From NCBI GenBank assembly GCA_946811185.2, contig OX328104.1, positions 53,490,505-53,554,504 of the forward strand: DNA of 64,000 nucleotides, in the 5' to 3' direction. The notes under the pieces are model-generated. The model was not told where the DNA came from, searched no databases, and saw nothing but the letters and a program-made list of their open reading frames with translations. Made by a program: the position numbers and the translations under genes. Positions 10,805 to 21,110 of the stretch are shown piece after piece; the stretch's first letter is position 1, and each line of letters opens with the position of its first letter. The DNA is from Hippopus hippopus. Lineage: Eukaryota > Mollusca > Bivalvia > Cardiida > Cardiidae.

Positions 10805-13113
10805 AGGGCAACTACAGCCAATATCTCTTTTTGGATATATGAATCCTTAAATAAAAACAAGTTTAAAATTGAAAACCGTATTTCAATGTCTATCGTAAAA
10901 GGAGAGTTATAAGCGAAAATGTGGTTTGCACACCTGTTCGAGTTTGTGAAATCTGCGATAAACCGGATGTGACGCCACACTTATTTCGGTTTCTGTGTAC
11001 TATTAATTTGCTCTGATACTGACTTTTTTTCTCACAGCCTTATCGTCCCTCATGTCGGGAGACGTCTTTTTTCGTCACAAAAATCCCTATCGTACGCCGG
11101 GTGCCGAGTTTAAGCACTATTTCGAGCCAGGAGATGACTATTTATTCGTCTGTCTGTTGTCTGTCTGAACCGAATGACGTGGCTTAATATCAGATTTACC
11201 ATTAATCCTCAACAGGTTAAATAAACCTTCATGCCGATTGCAGAATTTCGAATAGTTCTAGTTTTTGGAGATACAAAAATAGATATCTCCGAATTGGACA
11301 CTGTACATAAGATCAGATTGCACTTTCTGTGCAGTCTGGTCTTAATATACACTGTTCACACAAGGTCATTGAGTCGCACTCAGCAGCCTTGGGGCCCCAC
11401 AGAAATTTAAATGATTCAAGAAATCAATGGTAAACTCACTGTTGATTATCCATCTCTTTCATATGAGAGCGAGCGAGCGAGCGAGCGAGCGGGAGAGAGA
11501 GAGAGAGAGAAAGAGAGAGAGTTGGAGGGTAGTTAGAATAGAAATTCGATAAGCATATTATGGGATTTTTTTTTTATTTAAGATCGTATGAATGAGGAAA
11601 ATACAAAAGTTATGACGTTCGACTTACCCATTTAACCTGTGTAAAATTCCAAATTCCATTCACATTTTATAAGAAAAAGGGCTCAATATGGTCGTGAAAA
11701 CAAAAGACTAATTTTGTACATGACATGTTTATGACAAGTGCTTGTTAACCTCAAGCTGCGAGCCGGATGAAAAAAAATATGTGAGACCACAACGGTGCGA
11801 TACCAACAACAAAGAGGCGCGAAAACCCTTTGCCCCTTTACATTGATGGAACACACAATTCTTTTCGCAAAATAAAAGGTTGGCGCACTAAAATTTTGTG
11901 TAAAATTTGTATGCAGTTATAAATTTTTAATTTACGCTGCTACTAATTTTATGGTCAGCAATCTGCATCTGTTATCTCGTACAAGATTACAGCGAGAAAT
12001 ACGGAAGAAGAAAGTTAAATAATTTTTGTCCACGTTGGTACTTCCACTTAAATTTTACGCCTTACATGTCTCAGTATGTAGGAAATGGACTGACCCTGTA
12101 TTTTGCAGACGATCAAAAACGTTTACTGCATGATATGGAGGGCAGGAAGGCAGGAGGCAATTCAGACAATCTTTTAACGTTGTTGTTGATGACAGAAACA
12201 AATTTGAAATTGTGAAAAAAACACGTAGGAAAATAAATGAAGATCAAGGGAAAAAATAAAAAATGGATTTAACTTTTAATAGCATATTCAGGATGTGTGC
12301 TGGATTTAATATTGTTCGCGAATGTTAAAGAGAGGATACGATTTCTGAGGTAGATTAAGGCTTTTAATTCTTTCCAAGCTGAAGGAGACATGTAAAATGC
12401 TGACATTGAAGGTGTAGATCAAGATCAGACTGCGCAGGATTTGTAGATCGTTCAATGATCGATGGTGTCCTATATTTGGTAGAAACATCCTTAGAACTGT
12501 ACTCGAATGACTAACTTTACACATTGCAACGTTCCATCTTCCTTCTACCACTTAGTAGAAGAGACTTTTGGCATGTTTCAACTATCTTGAGTTATTATTT
12601 CTTTTTTATTTTTATCTATTAAAATTCGTTGATTGGGCAGTGGTCTAATTGAAATAACTGCAAGAAATAAATTTCAAAATAGTTTTGTTTCCCACCAGAA
12701 GAATAACTTTTCCTTTTCATAAGTACTATCCCCACTAGGCTAATTCATTCAAAATTTCTTTCCTAAGATTGTAGTAAGATGTAAGAGCGATATAGGTGAA
12801 AATTCTGCAGTACACAAGTGATTGAAACGTGATAAAGCGATTTATATCTTTACAAATATCATGCAGTTTTCTCAGTTTTCTGCGTTAGTTCATAAATAGC
12901 GACCATATCTTCTCACACTTGTAACGTCACGGCAAAGTGCCGGAAGTCACGATTTTTTTCAATTAGCGACTTTCAGACAGGTGAAAATCCGAAGCTTAAA
13001 CTTTTATATCTCGTGAAGTAAGCATCACAGAACGCTAAAAAACATTTTTGTTAACATACTCTAGTATACTTTTATCCGATTTTGAAATGAAAAATTTGGT
13101 CTGGAGTTACCCT
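10805..13113. mobile_element. TTAA-flanked (piggyBac-like) non-autonomous element
   Basis: TTAA occurs at 10801-10804 and 13114-13117. Immediately inside are AGGGCAACTACAGCC and the inverted equivalent of AGGGTAACTCCAGACC. TTAA duplication with short TIRs beginning in G/C is typical of piggyBac-type elements. The 2.3-kb interior holds no transposase that I can recognise; it includes a GAGC/GAGA microsatellite (11466-11520) and a hairpin at 11309-11343 shared with other sites. It sits inside the 10529-13489 element, so it is the younger insertion. Confidence 0.65.
11466..11522. repeat. GAGC/GAGA microsatellite
   Basis: A run of GAGC units passing into GA repeats, inside the TTAA element. Confidence 0.9.
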
Positions 13114-13559
13114 TTAATAAGATTGCAGTAAGTAAAATTTCGAATCATTAACAAAATTGTTTGTACCTTAATTGGTAACTTTTGACAATACTCGAAATGA
13201 ACAAAGGTCTGTAAAATCACAAAGACGACTCGAAATGCCTCCTACGAACAACTTCAAAACCATCCAGGGAAAAGGAGAATTCATAAGGTTGTAGAAGAAG
13301 GTGTTCCGAAACCGTATGTAATTATAGGTACCATGAATGTCAGTTGTGGGCACGAAAGCAGAAAAAATCATGATAGGAGTTAAAATTATCGCGATATTTT
13401 TATCATGAAAATTTTTGTTTTATCACGATACTTCTCTTAAATTATCATGATAGCTATCTCGTATCTCGCGGCAGAAATATGCCACCATAATACTTCACAG
13501 AGTATTAGGAACGTTACCTCTCTTTAATTGCATCTGATTAATCCAGACTGCATTAGACT

Positions 13560-13563
<4 letters not shown>

Positions 13564-13602
<39 letters not shown>
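13564..13602. repeat. GT microsatellite
   Basis: A pure (TG)n run of about 39 bp, some 70 bp beyond the right end of the nested element. Confidence 0.95.
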
Positions 13603-13606
<4 letters not shown>

Positions 13607-13944
13607 CTGTATGTGGTATGATAGGTATACTGCCTTTTTTTCCTGAATAAAATATTCTCTTTATATTACGGGCAGAAAATTACTATTACTTAAATAAAAA
13701 AAAGATAAGATATGTTATACATGAGTTTCTCGAACATACTGGAAAACAGTAAAGACATGACTTTTTACAATTTGCTTTAGCGGTTGTGGTGACAGCGTTT
13801 CTAATTGCCTTTTCATTGTCTTTCAGTGGCACATAATTATTTTTTTTATAGTATTTCAGTCAATGAAGTTGAAAACTCAATAGCCACATTTTAAATTGAT
13901 AAAGCTCTGTTTAAAAGATAATGTTTTATTGCTATCTCCATTAG

Positions 13945-14264
13945 ATTCGCATAGGGGTTGGTAGCACGTTAGGAGGCTTTCAGATTCGTCCTTTATCTAT
14001 AATTCATGGTGGAACCAATGGTATAATTCCTGTGAAAGTACCACATGCCACAAAACTGTATGTGACAGCTGTGACGGAAAATAATGCCGGACTTCAGTCG
14101 ACATTCCACGCAAAGCCTATTGTGATGGACAAAACAGCACCACATATGTATGATATAAGGAGTAAAGTAAACTGATCAGACGTCCGAAATCACATCAAAG
14201 ATAGTAACTGAATGGAAAATTCATGACGATGAAAGTGGTGTAAAAGAATGCTTTTGTTATACAG
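13945..14264 (+). CDS. Exon of FN3-like gene with an internal frame disruption
   Basis: Acceptor CCATTAG ends at 13944 (phase 0); donor GGTGAGT starts at 14265 (phase 1). The first part reads IRIGVGSTLGGFQI... LYVTAVTENNAGLQSTF and the border MDKTAPHMYDI. In that frame a TGA falls at 14173-14175. From 14171 on, the frame one base further reads TSEITSKIVTEWKIHDDESG and runs to the donor in phase 1, which fits the next exon. The joined model is therefore one base too long (or two short) at about 14167-14171, inside the A-rich string AAAGTAAAC. This is either a real frameshift or an assembly error. Confidence 0.7.
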
Positions 14265-14736
14265 GTGAGTTAGGAGTAAGCTTCACAATTTCATCTGCAT
14301 TTTATAAGCGAACCTCTTAGGATAGACTTTTGGTCTTAATCAGTGTGGTAACAATTTTGCAACATTGTACAGGTAAGTCGGCGAAGTGTAGTATTCAGAA
14401 ACATAAAGTCTAAAAGAGTTTTTAACGTCCTTGTCTGCGCCTCGTTGTATTATTGCGCATTTCGCTACACTTGTCAAGTGCATAAAAAAACAAAAAATAT
14501 ATGCAGGACTTAATCTTTGTTTTTTTTTTCCTTTTTCACGTACCAATACATACAATGTACATTTTAGCATGTTACAGCTTATTTGTGATTGCATGGCGGA
14601 GTTTTTATTTACTTGCAGATAAAGTGCCAATAATTACCTTGTGAAATTAAGGAAATGTATGCAGATATAATGCTTAATTTCTATTTCAACGTGCGTTTTA
14701 GACAATCTAGACGTAAAACTTATGAGAAAATTCAAT

Positions 14737-15027
14737 TTAGTTTAAACATATTTATTTTACATCGATTGAGAAACAAGTTCTTACAATTTACACTAATCTC
14801 TCCCGATTCTGCTTCCTGGGAACTACACCAGTACTCGCGCCGAATTTGTGGGCCAATGAAAAATCCCAAAGTTGACACCCGCTCCCGGGTATCGAACTCG
14901 GGACTTTATGCTTACGAGGCCGACGCTCTACCTCACAACCACGGACACCACAGCAGAATCGGGAGAGATTAGTGTAAGTTGTAAGAACTTGTTTCTCAAT
15001 CGATGTAAAATAAATATGTTTAAACTA
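14737..15027. mobile_element. Inverted-repeat element with 76-bp TIRs and a tRNA-like core
   Basis: The left TIR (14738-14813) and right TIR (14952-15027) are inverted copies with one mismatch in 76. They start TAGTTTAAACATATTTATTT and end TCTCCCGATTCTGCT inward. An 11-bp direct repeat GAAAATTCAAT flanks the element at 14726-14736 and 15028-15038. An 8-11-bp target duplication with long TIRs is typical of Mutator-like elements, so a MULE-type MITE is inferred. The 138-bp core holds a tRNA-like sequence on the - strand (see 14868-14950). The near identity of the TIRs suggests a young element. Confidence 0.85.
14868..14950 (-). other. tRNA-like sequence inside inverted-repeat element
   Basis: Read on the - strand it has a box-A-like GAGGTAGAGC, a central CCTCGTAAGC and a canonical box B, GAGTTCGATACCC. 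A complete cloverleaf was not obtained. It is most likely a captured SINE head or tRNA relic rather than a functional tRNA gene. Confidence 0.5.
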
Positions 15028-15597
15028 GAAAATTCAATAAATTGCATATGAAAAATAGAAGATGGGGCTTTCCTGCGTGGGACAGTGGTTTGTGGGTTTT
15101 ATCCCAGCTCTTGTGGCGTAGGTCAAGCCAGTGTGCACTTTTGCAGGGTACTGCATAGCCATAGGCTCTTAACGATGAAGTTTAAGAAACGCACTTTTAA
15201 AAAAGTTAGCTGGCGTAATATAACTGAGCGGCTTAAGAAAAAAAAAATGACGCCTAAGCTTGTCTAACGTCACGATTAGATGGTACACTGAAGTTTTCCG
15301 CCAGCAAAGACGAGCACAGCACAAAATGGTTAAGTCAAGAGTGCTAGCTGGTGATTCAACTTTCATCTATACTTTCTTATTTAAGTACATTCTCAGAAAG
15401 AACTACTTTATCCAATAGTCTAATAATTCATTTGTATGTCGAGGTACACATAAACAAGGTAAATTTACAAGATGTACTTGCTGCTTACTAGATTTTTATG
15501 TGTTATTCCAGTCCATGATTTCTTTCAGCAGCTTCTCTGTTCATGCCTTATACAGCAATGGAACTTGCATTAATGTTTTGGACTGATTTCCTTTCAG

Positions 15598-16140
15598 GCA
15601 GTAACAGCTTCTGGAGTGATATCGTAGATCCGTGGCCTTCTGAATCTGTGCTACATTGTCAATCTCCGGCCTTAAACTTTCAGCACGGCACGAAGATTTA
15701 CGTTACAGTTCGATGCGTGAACAATGTAGAATTGGCTACAGAAATGTCCTCGAATCCAGTCGTTATCGTGAAACAACCACCAAACACTGATCAAGCTAAA
15801 GTTTCGTTTATGAAACTAGGCGAAGAAAGTCACAAGGGTGAACCAGGGATAATAGTGGAAACAGTTTCTATTCAAACAAACGATAGCCATATACGGTTCC
15901 AGTGGTCTGGATTTCTGGATGCATCTCCTATAAAACACTACGAGTACAGGCTTCTTCATGAGCATGCGCCTTTGATTAATTGGTCGAGTTCGGGCGAAAA
16001 AACCATGGCAACTGTTTCTGGACATCCTTTGGTCTCCGGTAATACCTACACAGCAGAAGTGAGGGCTTACAACGATAAATATGGCAGTGAGGTTGTCCGG
16101 GCCAATCTGTTAATTTACAAGGACCAGCCCACACTATCAG
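15598..16140 (+). CDS. Exon of FN3-like gene
   Basis: Acceptor CCTTTCAG ends at 15597 and donor GTTAGG starts at 16141; both junctions are phase 1. It opens with GSNSFWSDIVDPWPSE, has HGTKIYVTVRCVNNVELATE, a Pro-rich linker (KQPPNTDQ), FQWSGFLDASPIKHYEYRL and GNTYTAEVRAYNDKYGSEVV. The V-D-x-T-P-P border is replaced by a degenerate VVIVKQPP. The ATG at 15543 lies upstream of the acceptor. Confidence 0.8.
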
Positions 16141-16269
16141 GTTAGGAAAATCTTTACCCTTCACTAAACGTAATTTATCCTCCGCCAATAATGTCAAATT
16201 GAACAAGTTGAGGATCTTGCCGCCTGGAAAAAAGAATTGATGTGCCTGCATTTCATTTTGTGTTTATCG

Positions 16270-16540
16270 CTGTTTCAAACTCCGTATCAGTTATTTCGAA
16301 TGTTTTTCATGTCACCTATCAGTGCATTCTTGTGTTTCTGTAAGCTCAACCATAAACAACACTTTTCCAATCCACTGGCTGTTTCCTAGCAATAACATAT
16401 TGTGTCGTTTACTGGTAGAATGGGCGAGATTACTCCCTCAAATAGAATTTTGGCCGAGCTGGTACTCGAACCTCAAACCACTGTGTACTAAGCCTGTATT
16501 TTACAGCTTGAGCATCGTCATATAGTGTACTACTGATAGC
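16270..16540 (-). mobile_element. Degenerate SINE
   Basis: Contains CCAATCCACTGGCTGTTTCC (compare CCAAGCCACTGGCTGCTTTC at 23436) and, to the right, GGTACTCGAACCTCAAACC, an inverted box B. The order (body left, tRNA head right) means - orientation. No clear tail or target duplication was found. Confidence 0.5.
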
Positions 16541-17300
16541 ATGAGGTAGCATTTATGTGACTCCATCAAGCCGGTGAATTTTAATGAATTAGTTTTGTTC
16601 TATAGAGTATTGGAGATTAAACTTACTCATGCTACTCATTTTCAAATCGATTAATGTGATTATAGCCAACAAAGGTGTTAAAGAAGACTTCTGGCTAAGT
16701 ATTTCTTTTCAAAGTTTTGGAGGAAATGTAAATATTACTGAATATAGTTGCACTTTCGTCTTGTAATTAAGGAAGTGCACGTCAGTGATTAAGCACGTAC
16801 GATTACCATGATCAATAGGACCTTCCCAGTAAACGAGTCTTATTTAGTTCCAAATTGGCCAAATAAATTGGGTGTGACAGTATACTCTCTGCAAATTAGA
16901 TCACAATATTCACATTCAGAGCTTTCCTGGTCAAAAGATTTTTACAAAAGATTGCCGAGTCCAGATCCAAATGTAGACTGCACGATATATGCTGCCTGAT
17001 CTTGATATATAGCTGTGCCGTTTTTACCCTCAGAATACCGAGAACGACTTCAAACGTGTTTGTTTGCAATGTACATCAAAATCATACTTGACAAGAGATG
17101 TAGTCTGACCTTGGATCTACACTTTCCGTTTACCTGTGAGATGTTGAGCCAGAACAGTTGTTAACACTGTCATAAATAGGTATTCTGTCTTCACTGAAAT
17201 GTATCTTATTTACTCATCACATCTACGGGTAATTAATGGTATAATGCTTTAAATACTTCTATGAATCATTTTCATTTAACTATTTTTCGATAATTTCTAG
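16541..17300. other. Intron sequence
   Basis: No exon-like segment with repeat motifs was seen. Around 16970-17060 lies a piece related to the dispersed GATCTTGAT...TTTTTACC repeat seen at 21685. Confidence 0.35.
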
Positions 17301-17590
17301 GGGCCCCTGTCCTTATTTCCCGATCTGACAAACAACTACACATGGACTGGAGCAATGTATTTAAAGATTCCCTACCAAAGGGCGTCACAGCGTTATACAG
17401 TTTATCAGTTGGTTCCCGCCCTGGTTTTAACGACATCAAGGATGTTCAGCATCTTTCAGACCAGTTCTACGACATCGACCTACCCGAGTCGACTATCGTA
17501 AAGGCCCAGATTACAGAGGTCTACGTGTCCATTACGTGTTCTTTCAACACCGGCACGTCATCTACTTACGAGATAAGCTTCAAAATGTAA
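17301..17590 (+). CDS. Probable last exon of FN3-like gene
   Basis: Acceptor AATTTCTAG ends at 17300, phase 1 (split glycine). It encodes GAPVLISRSDKQLHMDWSNV, then YSLSVGSRPGFNDIKDV and ends TSSTYEISFKM with TAA at 17588-17590. The strand order is that of a final, atypical repeat. The terminal beta strand ends just before the stop, with no membrane segment. A GTAATA at 17587 could act as a donor (phase 2), but the next plausible exon needs phase 0, so the stop is preferred. Confidence 0.65.
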
Positions 17591-17760
17591 TATTCTTGAC
17601 ACTTCGATTGAATAAGACTGAAATGACAAGAGTAGAAAGGAAAACATGTAAACTGATTAAAGAGATGTTTATGATGTGAGACGGTGTGTTATCAAATATA
17701 CTACTATGCAATACATATTTTCCTCGTCTGTTTGATAGTTTTCTTTTAATCCTTTTGCAG

Positions 17761-18006
17761 ACATTCCCGAGTTTTAACGACCCAGAAACAAAAGAGTTTG
17801 AAACGTTGTGGGAGAAGGAAAAATGTTCGTCATTAGTGGTCACTCGACGACGGTCAGTTACAGTTTGCTTCCAAGACCTCCACGGAAAGACTTTTGCCTC
17901 CTCCCTCTCAAATTCAGCAAAAGTGCTACAAGAAAAAGTCTTAGTTTTCTATATTATTTTGATTGCTGTGGAAATCAAAAGATGCAGAACGACAATACTT
18001 ATTTAG
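17761..18006 (+). CDS. Possible alternative 3' exon (uncertain)
   Basis: A strong pyrimidine-rich acceptor (CCTTTTGCAG) ends at 17760. An open frame follows, starting TFPSFNDPETKEFETLWEKE, with a later hydrophobic stretch (VLVFYIILIAVEI) and a stop at 18004-18006. It would need a phase-0 donor upstream, and none was found at the 17301 exon. The TTTAACGACC string here also occurs in dispersed repeats nearby (18517, 19788), so it may be repeat rather than exon. Confidence 0.2.
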   Translation, partial: TFPSFNDPETKEFETLWEKEKCSSLVVTRRRSVTVCFQDLHGKTFASSLSNSAKVLQEKVLVFYIILIAVEIKRCRTTILI

Positions 18007-18950
18007 TTATTGTAATAAGTTTCCTAATTTGAGTAGAAATGATCTTATTTTGAAGCCCCTTTATATTTTGAACTGTATAAATTTCAAATTGTACGCAGAA
18101 AGCGGTATCCCCGAGTGATCCTGTAACGAGAATACTGGAACCATACTTCAGGCGATACCAAATTATATCAAAAGAGGAGAACGCATTTAATAAAAATGAA
18201 CCGTTGGAATTCTATGCCCATTTTTAACTCTCACATGGTATCCGTTATCAGAGCAGATCAACGCGCAGATCACACTGTCACGGTAGTCGGATCATGATCT
18301 ATCCTGACAGTTCGTTGTGTGCTAAAAGTAAACCAAATCAAACACTGAAGCAACCTAAAAGCTTAATAATCATGTTTACTTGGCCACAGGTGAGCGACAT
18401 AGGAACACTTTAGTGCTCTATGATAACCAAAACATTTTTATGTTAAAGCCCATATTCTAGTGTCTAATCGTATCTAGCGTACAGAATTATAATTTACTTT
18501 GACCGAATCATCACGGGTTTAACGACCCTGTGGAAAAGAAGCCTTCTTTTCCCCACATTGTTGTACTATACGAAAAACCTCATGCATCGTTTGGCCACAT
18601 TAATTTTGTCGTCTGCAATCTCTTTTTTGTTGCGGTAAGTCTAGATCTTAGTTGTCTGGTAAAAAGTTAATGCCTGGTTGAGATGACTGTTTACCAAGAC
18701 CTTCATTATACACAAGTTCGTTCAGTCGATTAGTAGTGGTCGTGTCTATGTAAGGTTATATAAAGCTGGGGCTGAAGGATTTCCGTTGCTATGTCAATGA
18801 CTGAGTTGGTTTGAATTCCTCTTATTCTTTGGAAAACTACTTTTCTGTTCTTTGCTGGTATCTTGATATGTGCAAAAGATAAATGTCCATGGTTTTCTAC
18901 CTCCTTCGACAAATTTCTTGTCAAACGTAGAGAACTGAACTACATTATAA

Positions 18951-19495
18951 TTGAGCCATGCTCTGGCGAAAGGGGGTTTAATGCATTTCCGTGATTCAAG
19001 TCTGGTCAAGTCATTGCATAATTATGGGTCCATGAAATCTATTTTGTCTAACAACCAACTAAATCATGATCGTGAGGTAGAATGGTTCTTTGATTTATAG
19101 AAAAGTGACCGATAGCAAAAAGTTTCGACCTAGGTCAGCCTGCGCGGCCTATGCAGGCTTACATTGGTTGATAGCCCCGCCCGGGTGGCTCAGTGGTGAG
19201 CGTGTCGGACTCATGACCTGGTGGTTGTGAGTTCGATACCCGGTTGAGGCGAACTTTCTTTCCGGCGTATTTTCGCCTCTCACCTCTGCTGAAGCATGTG
19301 AGAAAAGTAGTCCGTGACTTTGGAAAGAAAGTTGTGTTAGTACTGGTGTGAGAAAGCCAGGAAACACATGTGCGTCACCGACCGCCATGATATGACCTTA
19401 GCTGTTAAAGTGGCGTTAAACCCCAGTACAACCAACTACATTGGTTGATACTTTTTATAAATACATAAACCCCCTTTTCACAGAGCATGGCTCAA
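18951..19495. mobile_element. Short inverted-repeat element interrupted by a SINE
   Basis: The left end TTGAGCCATGCTCTGGCGAA and the right end (inverted, 19465-19495) share about 30 bp: GAGCCATGCTCTG, an AAAGGGGG run and TTTA. Without the SINE and its target duplicate it is about 268 bp. A second copy lies at 20546-20775 and a fragment at 49566-49600. It has no coding sequence; a MITE is inferred. Confidence 0.65.
19174..19436 (+). mobile_element. Full-length tRNA-derived SINE with target duplication
   Basis: It begins GCCCCGCCCGGGTGGCTCAG (box A TGGCTCAGTGGT), with box B GAGTTCGATACCC about 60 bp in. The body follows, then a 3' tail GTGGCGTTAAACCCCAGTAC and CAACCAAC. A perfect 14-bp direct repeat TACATTGGTTGATA flanks it (19160-19173 and 19437-19450). 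The length is 263 bp. It sits inside the inverted-repeat element 18951-19495 and is therefore younger than it. Confidence 0.88.
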
Positions 19496-20545
19496 CTCTG
19501 TCGAGCGATAAATAACCTGAGAGGAAAAATAGTTCTTTACTGCTTCTTATAAAACTCAATACAGATTTGTAAGAAGTGAATAAAAAACCTTTAAGGATTA
19601 CATAGCTGTTTACTATTTTTCATGTAAAAATATCTAAGATTTATTTAAAGATTTTATATATTTATCCAGAGAGCATCTACCAGTGTGCAGGTAACACAAG
19701 TTATACTTTCTTGTACAAATTTTGCCATAAGTTGCCAAAGGTAGTCCGGTTTATAGCTCCTTATCCCCTTACCAAAAAGTTCCGATTTTTAACGACCCTG
19801 AGAGAGAAAACTGTTTTTTTTTTTTTAAATATTGTGGGAATTTCAATTTCCCACAATGCATCCTACATCCCAACCCCACAAAAAATTTTTTTTTGAGTCA
19901 CATTTATTTTGTTGTCTGCAAATGCTTTCAACTTGGGCAAGTCTAAAATTGTGTTATTTGGCAAAGAGGTAAGTGTTAACACAATCAATACAGAAGGGAA
20001 GGCCTCAAATGTTTATGTGAAGGCAATCGTAGCTAGCATCCTTTTGCATTATCAGCTTATTTCGATTTTTCCTTCTTTAAAAAAAAAACCAAGTGGCATA
20101 TTTGAATTGTTGTTTCAAGTGCTTTTAAATGAGTGCGTCACGGCATTCAAAGCAACTTTCCCTGTATTTCTATTTTATTTTTAATGCTATTACTCTGCAC
20201 AACTGCGTTCCAAACAGCCGGTCGTAAACAAAAATGATAAAAAAAAAAAGAAAATTAATGATTAAAAAATATCTATGAAGAAAAATGTGATGTCTGTATC
20301 GTATCGCCAGATGCAGAATTAAAGAAAGAAAGAAAGCACTAGCCTGAAAAACTTGATTTTGAATATGGCATAACCGAAAGGGAATTTGATTTTTATGTAA
20401 GCCAATGAGAATGCTGAACCTGACCTACAAAACACTCTTTGATTTCACTTTAGGCATAAAAAGAAATATCTGATAGGGAATAAGTATCGTGCAAAACAAA
20501 GAGTTAAGTAATTTGTCGTTTACTACTTAAAAAAAAAACTATATA

Positions 20546-20775
20546 TGAGCCATGCTCTGTGAAAAGGAGCTTAATGCATCTGCGAAAAGTATCGACCCAG
20601 GTCAGCCTGCGCAGTCCGAAACTTTTCGCTATTGGTCAATGTTCTGTATGTCCAAGGCCCAGTCTATCTCATGATAAAGTTGGTTGTTAAAAAAAGTGGA
20701 TATTATGGATCCATATCGCTTGCATGGATCACGAAGATGCATTCAGCCCCCTTTTGCCAGAGCATGACACATATC
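20546..20775. mobile_element. Short inverted-repeat element, second copy
   Basis: Ends TGAGCCATGCTCTGTGAAAA and the complement of TTTTGCCAGAGCATGACACA, with ATGCAT just inside each end. Same family as 18951-19495, in an uninterrupted ~230-bp form; internally it shares ATCGACCCAGGTCAGCCTGC. Confidence 0.65.
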
Positions 20776-20974
20776 TATATCCCTGTTTTGGCTGCCTTTT
20801 TTTCAAGTAGATATTGATAAAACCATTTTATATTCCTCCAAACGGCGACAAATCTCCCGATAGAAAGATTTTTGTTCAAGTACGGAGATACTTCCTAGTG
20901 TCTATCTATCTTTATATCAGTAGGCCGTAGTTTGACCAGAGTACTTGACTGTCTGTATGGTATCTAATGCTGAT

Positions 20975-21110
20975 TTCAACTTTATTTCAATTATAATGCG
21001 GCGGCTAGTTCACCTATCCATGCTCTCCTAGAGTTTGGTTTACTAGTAATCCTCACAATATTCTTTCCAAGCCACTGACTGATTTCCCACATTGACCATT
21101 GTAATGCTAG
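20975..21110 (-). mobile_element. SINE fragment
   Basis: Shares GCGGCGGC(T/C)AGT(T/G)CACC, CTATCCATGCT and ATATTCTTTCCAAGCCACTG with the SINE at 23311 but lacks the tRNA head. Confidence 0.6.

Larger units (their letters stand above)
10529..13489. mobile_element. Inverted-repeat element with subterminal palindromes, split by a TTAA element
   Basis: Termini are TATGGTGGCATATTTCTGCC at 10529 and its exact complement ending at 13489. Similarity continues inward for about 50 bp (GAGATACGAGATAGCTATCA on both arms). A perfect 6-bp direct repeat ATACTT flanks it at 10523-10528 and 13490-13495. Inside both arms are repeated short palindromes such as TATCATGATA, TATCGCGATA and TATCGTGATA, of the kind that could bind a transposase. 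With the 10805-13113 insertion removed, the element would be about 650 bp and has no coding sequence. A diverged partial copy lies at 39885-39990. Confidence 0.75.
1..17590 (+). other. Multi-exon gene for a large FN3-like extracellular protein (5' partial)
   Basis: Eleven + strand exons join in compatible phases: 1-63, 155-268, 669-985, 2704-2811, 5608-5764, 6210-6393, 6537-8176, 8761-9689, 13945-14264, 15598-16140 and 17301-17590. The joined product is about 1,550 residues. It is built of repeats of roughly 90-110 residues resembling fibronectin type III folds: a tryptophan-rich B strand (S-x-x-W-x-G-F), a D/E-S-G-I acidic turn, a G-x-x-Y-x-x-V-x-A-x-N strand, and a V-D-x-(T/S)-x-P border to the next repeat. 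Many N-x-S/T sites and the lack of lysine-rich or nuclear features suggest a secreted or cell-surface protein. No signal peptide is visible because the first exons lie upstream. No transmembrane segment is seen before the stop at 17588-17590. The exact protein is not recognised; its role (adhesion, matrix or recognition) is not shown by the sequence. One exon has a frame disruption near 14170, so pseudogenisation or an assembly error is possible. Confidence 0.7.

Noticed and set aside
12306..12551. Minus ORF inside the TTAA element as a piggyBac transposase
   Set aside because: It is too short and has no recognisable DDD motifs or Cys-rich C-terminus.
17686..18032. Confident extra exon of the FN3-like gene
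   Set aside because: No phase-compatible donor was found and the TTTAACGACC word recurs in dispersed repeats, so it is listed only at low confidence.
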